Assembly: GCA_001655205.1 (NCBI GenBank)
Contig: LPNZ01006074.1
Coordinates: 1-62,577, forward strand
Length of the DNA stretch: 62,577 bases
Direction: 5' to 3'
From: Lenisia limosa
Lineage: Eukaryota; Breviatea
This document shows positions 56,901-62,577 of the stretch, piece after piece (position 1 is the stretch's first letter; each line of letters begins with the position of its first letter). The notes below the pieces were generated by a model. That model searched no databases. It saw only the letters and a list, made by a program, of their open reading frames with translations, and had not been told where the DNA came from. A program made the position numbers and the translations under genes.

Positions 56901-59900
56901 TATTTCAACAGCCACCTTTGAGGACAGCAACTGCGCTCACAACAACTACAATTTTCCCCCATGGAGCCCATTACCGTTCGAAGCCTCCGAACATTCTCTG
57001 TGTTTGGACGGAATCACACACCAAGGCAGCCATCTATACAACACTCATTCAATGGTAGGCCTCTGGTGAAGATTTTGTTCGCGTATCCGACATTGTATCC
57101 TTTGTTGCGTCTGATTTTTTGATATCAAAACACTTTGCAATACAATACTTCTGGTAATTACTTTCCGTTTACTGAAGCCAACCAGGTATTGTCTTGGCCA
57201 ACTCTTAGTTCGTAAACGTATTTGTCAACCTCCATAATAAGCCCTCCTCCCGCCTGTGTTTCATAAAATGCCACCCTCAAACAGTGACCCCTCAGTACGG
57301 CTTTTGGGAGATGGCAGCCACGCGCCGCGCTCTCATCACAAAACACCCCAACGAGCGGCCTTTCATTCTCACCCGCAGCTCCTTCTCAGGATCCGGTCAC
57401 TACGGCTTTCATTGGGGCGGTNNNNNNNNNNNNNNNNNNNNNNNNNNNNNNNNNNNNNNNNNNNNNNNNNNNNNNNNNNNNNNNNNNNNNNNNNNNNNNN
57501 NNNNNNNNNNNNNNNNNNNNNNNNNNNNNNNNNNNNNNNCAATATTGCCAGCAAACGTCAGCAATAATGCCAGCCATAACGCCAGGGCAGGTGACAACAA
57601 TAACAGCAATAACGCCAAAGCAGGTGACAACTGGTCGCGGTGGGATCAGCTCCAGGCTAGCATCCCTCAGGCCATCTCCATGACCACTGCCGGGTTCTCC
57701 GTATTTGGTCCAGACACTTGCGGGTGGGGGGTGTGGATGTAGTATGTAATTCACAACAAGTGCTCCTCACATTGTAGTTTCCTCAACAATTCAACCGAAG
57801 AGCTGTGTACAAGGTGTGGTTGGCTTGAATCAGTTATTTAAATTAAAATTATATACTGTACATGTAATCACATTACTATAGTATGTAGCTACATATGTAG
57901 CTCTTTCCGTGGTCTTTTATGACTTCAGATGGTCACAAGTGGCTACGTTCTACCCGTTCTACCGCAACCACAACTTCAACCAATCTTCTGTGGGGGAGGT
58001 ATCAACCAATCTTCTGTGGGGGTATTTCTTTGGTGTTATCCTGAACCAATGAGATTTCAGAAATATCCCTTCACCCCCCCCCCCCNNNNNNNNNNNNNNN
58101 NNNNNNNNNNNNNNNNNNNNNNNNNNNNNNNNNNNNNNNNNNNNNNNNNNNNNNNNNNNNNNNNNNNNNNNNNNNNNNNNNNNNNNNNNNGACTCCGCTT
58201 GATGTACTTCCCCGAGGCTTGGAACCTGCAGGTGGGCAGCTTATGTGACTGATCAGGTTTTCTGAGATCCAAACCAGAGCTACCATTGGATATATGGTTG
58301 TTCTTTGTTAGGACGGTCATTATCTTCTCTGAGTACGTAATAGGAGGAAGCGAGCCACCCAAGGCTAATTTATTGCCATAGGTAACCGTCATGTTTCCCC
58401 CTGCCACCAGCACCCAATCATCTTAACACTCAATTAGGCCAATGCTCACCTCTACGGTCACCCGGTCTTGAGAGCCATGCATTACTACTACTCTGTGTGT
58501 TGGGGGACATAAGGCTTTGTATATGATGGGTGGGGGGTACGCCTGTACTGTATGGTGACAGTCATATATCCATCATGAAAAGAGAGCCGTCTGAGACGTG
58601 TGTAGAAGCCTGTGACCTATCAGGAGGAATAGAGCCCCTGACCTAATAGGACGAATGCAGCCTCTGACCTAATAGGACGAATACAGCCTGGCGGACCAAA
58701 CACAGTTCTTCTTCGGCAGCAACTTCCTGGTGGCCCCAATCCTGGAGGAGGGTGCTGTACAGGTCCGTGGGAGATGGGCAATAGCGGCTACCAATGAGAG
58801 CAGTACTAATACTAATTCACACCGTCCAAGAATATGAGAGATTTTCGTTATTATATCTACAAATTTACGGATAGTGATATGTACCTGCTAAATACGTTAT
58901 AAAAACCTGATATGATATGTTTTGTGTGAAGGACAGCCTCTATTGTACATTTTTAGTATATGATAATAATATATGATAGGCCAATGCTGACGTTTACTCA
59001 CGAGTTAGAGGCAAGTCTACCTTCCAAAAGAAGACGTCTTCTATGACTTGAAAGGTGACCGCATGAAGAGTGGCCTGATTACTGTTGATGCTCCCATTGA
59101 TATCTTACCTGGTATGTCGGATGGGCTTGTTTTTAGTTTGTGAAATGACTCAGTTTGGACGACTTGATTGCATCGTTTTACTTCCCAGTGTATATCCGAG
59201 GCGGAGGGGCGTATTTGGCGCACTCCATCAGCGGGCTGACTGTGGCTGAAACAAGAAAAAACGTATTCGGGTCTAAATACTGACTGATCAACTTGAATGA
59301 TAGTCACAAACTTCCCCTGGTTTCCTGGTTTTGTGCATTTGCTTATTTCACAACCGCGCTTGTCAAGTTTAGTTTTCTTGAATAAATTATCTTTACCCCC
59401 ACGCAGGACATGAACCTTCACATTGCCCTTGATGCTGATCGCAAGTCCGCAGCTGAGATCTTCATCAATGCCGATTTTGAGCCTTTCGAACCCAACGTCA
59501 AGGTGGGCTGGTATAAAATGTATTACTGCATCAGTCCACTTTTCTTCGATTACGAAAACTCTCAGTGGTCTGATACAAAGCAACCTTGTGTATGCCTCTG
59601 TCAGTTACACCATATTATGAAGTTTTTGTGCTTGTTTGAAACTTTGGTATAGACAACGCGCTAACCAACGAAGGTGACAGCCTTGGCCACGGACTCGCAA
59701 CTCAGAGTCACGGTTGACACGAACAACGTAAAGGACGACAACTCATACATGGCACTATCTGTCTTTGGTGCTCCGAGTGGGCCGATTATATCATACGTCC
59801 GATAAAGAAATCCCCTCGAAGTTGCCCTTTAGTATCCATTGATTACCACATATTTGTTTGATACGATAACCCTGGCATGATCTATGAGGGTTCAGGAACC

Positions 59901-60229
59901 TGAAAGATCTTTACAGTCTCATCAGTAATCCCTTCAGAGTATACGAAGTGTCTTGCAGGCGGCCACAACACCGCTGTAATCTACACAACTGAGAGTTCTC
60001 TGGTACGGGGTGTTTGAGATGGCGTGGGGATTGTTCTGATTGTGGAGTACTACTTCCTCTCGGGATAGTTTCTCCCCCCCCCCCCTCAATCTTACCAATT
60101 GTACTTATTGCAGTTTTTACCGATCCCAGTTGATTTTTGTCGATGTTACGATATTTTACACCTCAGCTTGTTGTTCTTCCTGAGAATACCTTGAAGGTGT
60201 CTGACTCTTTCGTGCTGGTGTGCAAGTAA
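53916..60229 (+). CDS. GH31 alpha-glucosidase, secreted
   Basis: Hydrolyses terminal alpha-glucosidic links. Start at 53916: MGNSVRRLVLLSSLLLALFS is a clear signal peptide. Blocks in family order: TGVKWDTQYREVTLTV, DNPNLYGLGERL, MPNLPMYGTHPYLYEVRNGK, GYFFLNTN, PVLPPPWALGVHQSRWGYKD, FSVIWADIDYMDGFRVFSTD, VVIMDPGIKTD, DGIWIDMNEPATFEDSNCAH (nucleophile Asp in WIDMNEP, 56760-56790), THQGSHLYNTHSM, RPFILTRSSFSGSGHYGFHW (57358-57415), GDNWSRWDQLQASIPQAISM (acid/base Asp, 57610-57670), FGPDTCGF, ATFYPFYRNHNF, QFFFGSNFLVAPI and LPVYIRGGGAYLAH. The tail passes two phase-0 junctions (YTKCLAGGHNTAVIYTTESS, LVVLPENTLKVSDSFVLVCK) to the stop at 60227-60229; if the first junction is not spliced, a TAA at 59803 ends it. 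Gaps at 57422-57539 and 58086-58190. Four splice junctions carry tandem duplications. Confidence 0.93.
54546..54612 (+). repeat. 33-34-bp duplication across a GH31 3' splice site
   Basis: Two diverged adjacent copies, each carrying AATAG/GTTGAGGTG. The downstream one is the real acceptor of the exon VEVTRLSDGE. Confidence 0.8.
55437..55566 (-). repeat. dispersed intronic repeat, family B, copy 3
   Basis: Reverse complement of the copies at 8793 and 48301, from TGCTGGGGATGCTCGCAGAA to GACAGCTTCGGCCAG. It is wholly inside a GH31 intron and antisense to the gene, like the other copies. Confidence 0.75.
57560..57625 (+). repeat. 33-bp duplication across a GH31 3' splice site
   Basis: Copies offset by 33 bp (ATAACGCCA..GCAGGTGACAAC at 57576 and 57609) plus a partial third. 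The second contains the real acceptor GCAG/GTGACAACTGG of the acid/base exon. Confidence 0.8.
57976..58022 (+). repeat. 26-bp duplication across a GH31 5' splice site
   Basis: TCAACCAATCTTCTGTGGGG occurs at 57976 and again at 58002. The first is the exon end (NFNQSSVGE) with donor GAG/GTATC; the second keeps a GTATTT donor-like end. Confidence 0.88.
58611..58690 (+). repeat. 26-bp triplicate across a GH31 3' splice site
   Basis: Copies 58638-58663 and 58664-58689 differ at one base (GAATGCAGCCT/GAATACAGCCT); a diverged copy precedes them. The last ACAG/CCT is the real acceptor of the exon LADQTQFFFGSNF, so the other full copy is a competing acceptor. Confidence 0.85.
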
Positions 60230-60362
60230 TGCAATGATTAAGTTCCCTGTCTACAATACAGCCAGCTCCACTGTTTATCATGGATGGGAAATCATAGACT
60301 AAGGAAGTACACAACGCTAATCTATATTACACCTAGAAACCTGGTAGTACAAAGGGAAATAG

Positions 60363-62577
60363 TTATTCAATAGACACACCTGACAGAGTAGGGTCGATGG
60401 ATGTGAGTGACATCTGAAGGGTCACACGGTTTAATTTCAACCGCAACAACATGAAATGTCCAATGAGCAACCTGTAATTTTCAATCCCACTCAAGATACC
60501 AAATCCCACCAAGTGCGACGAGGGCTCCACGCGGCTCTGGTCCGCTGACCTCATGACCGGTCTCGGTACCTGTGCGGTGAGAACCGAAGGGATGCCAGCT
60601 CAACGCACCTCTCTCTGTGGTCTGAACTGAGCAGCTGGCTGTTGTCTTGAGGTCTGCAAGGACGCCAGGAAGTCTCTTTGGGCCTGTACCACGGCGGAGG
60701 GAGCATTGCGACTGTCGTCTGGGGTGTGAAGGGGGCGATTTGATTCATAGTGGTACGGCGGGAGGAAGACCTTCCATGAACAACTCATTTCACTTTCGGA
60801 GCCTACCATTAGCTATTATAGCGTCACGGAGTAATTCGTTTTTGGCCGCCTGGAGGGCGGACAGTGTGTTTTGACTTCGACTAGGGGGGGGGGGGGNNNN
60901 NNNNNNNNNNNNNNNNNNNNNNNNNNNNNNNNNNNNNNNNNNNNNNNNNNNNNNNNNNNNNNAAGGACATTACAACAACACTCATGAAATAATTACCCAT
61001 GCCCACAGAGCGTTCTCATCACGCGGGGCAGCGCTTCGTTGGTCTTTCATTCGGCGAAGCTGAGCATTGGCGAAGGCATCCTGAATAGTAAGAAAAGGCA
61101 AATAGCAATGGGGGCAATACTGATTATCCGTACCTCTTCTCTCCTGAGTCGGTCCATCCCTTGTCGCAAGTCACTCTAGGAATCAGAACGTGGATTATAA
61201 TACCCTCAGTTTGTATCTTGGATATTACCTACTTCACCTATCCAAATATATTTGATACGGTGTCATATCAATTATTTCACATACAATAGGATATAATAAC
61301 ACTTTTTATCTACCATGCATGTGACTCTGCTGACTAACAGCCCCCAGACCTGCATTTGATGAGCCGCATTGTCTTGCTTCCTGAGTTCCTCCCTGCTCTG
61401 TATCATGGCCTGCATTTGCTCTTCAATCTCAAGTCGAGTGCTGCAACAGTCAAGACAATTAGCAGGAAACTTAGGGGCAAAAAACAGGAACCATGTTAAC
61501 ATACCGCTCCATTCGGATGCTGCGAATGTTCACTTCCTCTTCCAGGTCCTAAACGCATTGAGCTCGTACAACCACAACAATTAGGAAAGAGACACACAAT
61601 GCAGCGCAATTACGCCAACATGACACACTGAAAGAATCAACTCACCTGGGCCCTTTGAAGGGATATCTCACCAGCTCGTCGGATACGCTCGGCTTCCGAC
61701 ATCATTTGGTCCGCCTAAACACTGAGATCGGCAACACAACATTCTTCTTCAATTGGGGTACGAGAACTCCCCGCACCTTGATTCGCTCGTTGACCGCTTC
61801 ATGGTGCAGAAGCGCTGCCTCCTCGCTTTTCCTCTGAACCTCAAGACCAGTTTCCATCAGACGGGATGTTTCACGGCTATGTGAGGGGGGGGGGGTGAGA
61901 ATGAAGAGCACTAGCATGGTGGCAAGGCAAGGAGGAATGAAGAGCACTAGCATGAGGGGAAGGCAAGGAGGAATAAAGCTTGTGTCTCACTTGAACTCCT
62001 GCTTCTCCTGGTTGAAGGCCTCAACGTCCTCCTCCAACTTCCGCAGATCCTTCTCGGCAACTACACCATCAGTCTTGACAATCGAATCAATTCCATTAAC
62101 AAGGTATTGAGTCTTTTCCACGCACCACCCTGCTTTAACACAATACCATCGCGTTTAACGGAGTATCAAAAATACCGCATACCATTATACCCCCACTCCA
62201 GTACCATTTTTCAAGGCCCTCACAGCCTGCTGCTCCTGAGACTGGCGGGATTCAGCCTCGCGTACACGCAAGGTGGCGGCTGCGTGTCTGTCTAATTCCT
62301 CAGCCTGGGGGTTGGGGTGAAAAAGGAAAACAATCCACACAGTAATAGGATGATTTTGATTCTAACTATCACTAAGATCCAGTTAACCCCAGGCCACCTG
62401 TCGTTGTGCGAAACTGGCTTGGTCCGCCACCAGTCTACGCCGCTCTTCATGAAGTTCGGCGGTTAGACGCTCGCGATCCCTTGAATGTTAATGCACTTTT
62501 GTAATGTTGTGCTCAAAGGTTTGTTATGGGTAGAAGGTGAGAGATGTTTGATCTGAGTTTTAAATTGGGCGAAATAG
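60363..62577 (-). CDS. coiled-coil protein (5' partial)
   Basis: Runs off the right edge. Exon blocks from the edge inwards: LTAELHEERRRLVADQASFA (62400-62480), RHAAATLRVREAESRQSQEQ (62220-62300), KDLRKLEEDVEAFNQEKQEF (61990-62060), SRLMETGLEVQRKSEEAALL (61780-61878), ADQMMSEAERIRRAGEISLQ (61645-61715), RLEIEEQMQAMIQSREELRK (61360-61440), ANAQLRRMKDQRSAA (61020-61075), LSALQAAKNELLRDAIIAN (60810-60880), SAVVQAQRDFLASLQTSRQQ (60620-60700). The C-terminus VPRPVMRSADQSRVEPSSHL then LTSIDPTLSGVSIE stops at 60363. It is almost all heptad coiled coil with a disordered end. The HEERRRL...QAQRDFLASL style recalls ciliary transition-fibre proteins such as FBF1, but coiled coils converge, so this is a weak guess. 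The gap at 60897-60962 is in an intron. Confidence 0.55.
61899..61970 (-). repeat. 36-bp tandem duplication in intron
   Basis: Copies 61899-61934 and 61935-61970 (GAATGAAGAGCACTAGCATG start) inside a 110-bp intron of the coiled-coil gene, next to a G run at 61886-61895 that forms the C tract of the 3' splice site. Confidence 0.88.

Overview
This is a piece of nuclear DNA from an intron-rich eukaryote. Most genes are split into many small exons (about 30-150 bp) separated by short GT-AG introns, with a few GC-AG donors. None of the real genes is a single long ORF, so each one was read by joining short conserved blocks across splice sites. The gene set suggests a heterotrophic, ciliated protist: a CC2D2A-like transition-zone protein, a C-terminal-motor kinesin of the KCBP type with a FERM domain, a prominin-like five-span membrane protein, retromer-like VPS26C, ALG1, beta-ureidopropionase and a secreted GH31 glucosidase. 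No plastid, bacterial operon or viral signature is seen. A free-living flagellate is my best guess. I cannot name the species from the sequence.

Layout. 1-3.25 kb (+): DUF4874/DUF4832 secreted glycosidase-like protein, open at the left edge. 3.18-5.97 kb (-): unrecognised proline-rich and coiled protein. 6.37-8.03 kb (+): unrecognised gene. 8.4-10.95 kb (-): Sel1-repeat protein. 11.2-13.2 kb (-): beta-ureidopropionase. 13.4-16.3 kb (+): ALG1 mannosyltransferase. 16.3-19.4 kb: repeat-rich, gene-poor stretch with a decayed reverse transcriptase and a doubtful small gene. 19.4-22.3 kb (+): prominin-like gene, followed almost without spacing to 27.5 kb (+) by a multi-span receptor-like gene with a Ser/Pro-rich tail. 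27.65-29.67 kb (-): VPS26C. 30.2-40.06 kb (-): FERM-kinesin-14. 40.28-44.33 kb (+): aminopropyltransferase-like gene with a large disordered insertion. 44.5-51.7 kb (-): CC2D2A-like gene. 51.8-53.6 kb (-): EF-hand protein. 53.9-60.2 kb (+): GH31 alpha-glucosidase. 60.36 kb to the right edge (-): coiled-coil protein, 5' end outside the window.

Several start-to-start pairs (about 5.97/6.37, 13.22/13.42, 40.06/40.28 and 53.59/53.92 kb) leave only 200-400 bp for divergent promoters. The clearest unexplained structure lies in the introns. (i) Short tandem duplications of 20-40 bp repeatedly sit exactly across splice junctions, four of them in the GH31 gene alone. (ii) A dispersed repeat whose end supplies the 3' splice site of introns in unrelated genes looks like an introner element. 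(iii) A second dispersed repeat of about 130 bp also sits in introns. (iv) Long G or C homopolymers lie right at intron ends, often next to assembly gaps. Twenty runs of N interrupt the window and hide exons in several genes.
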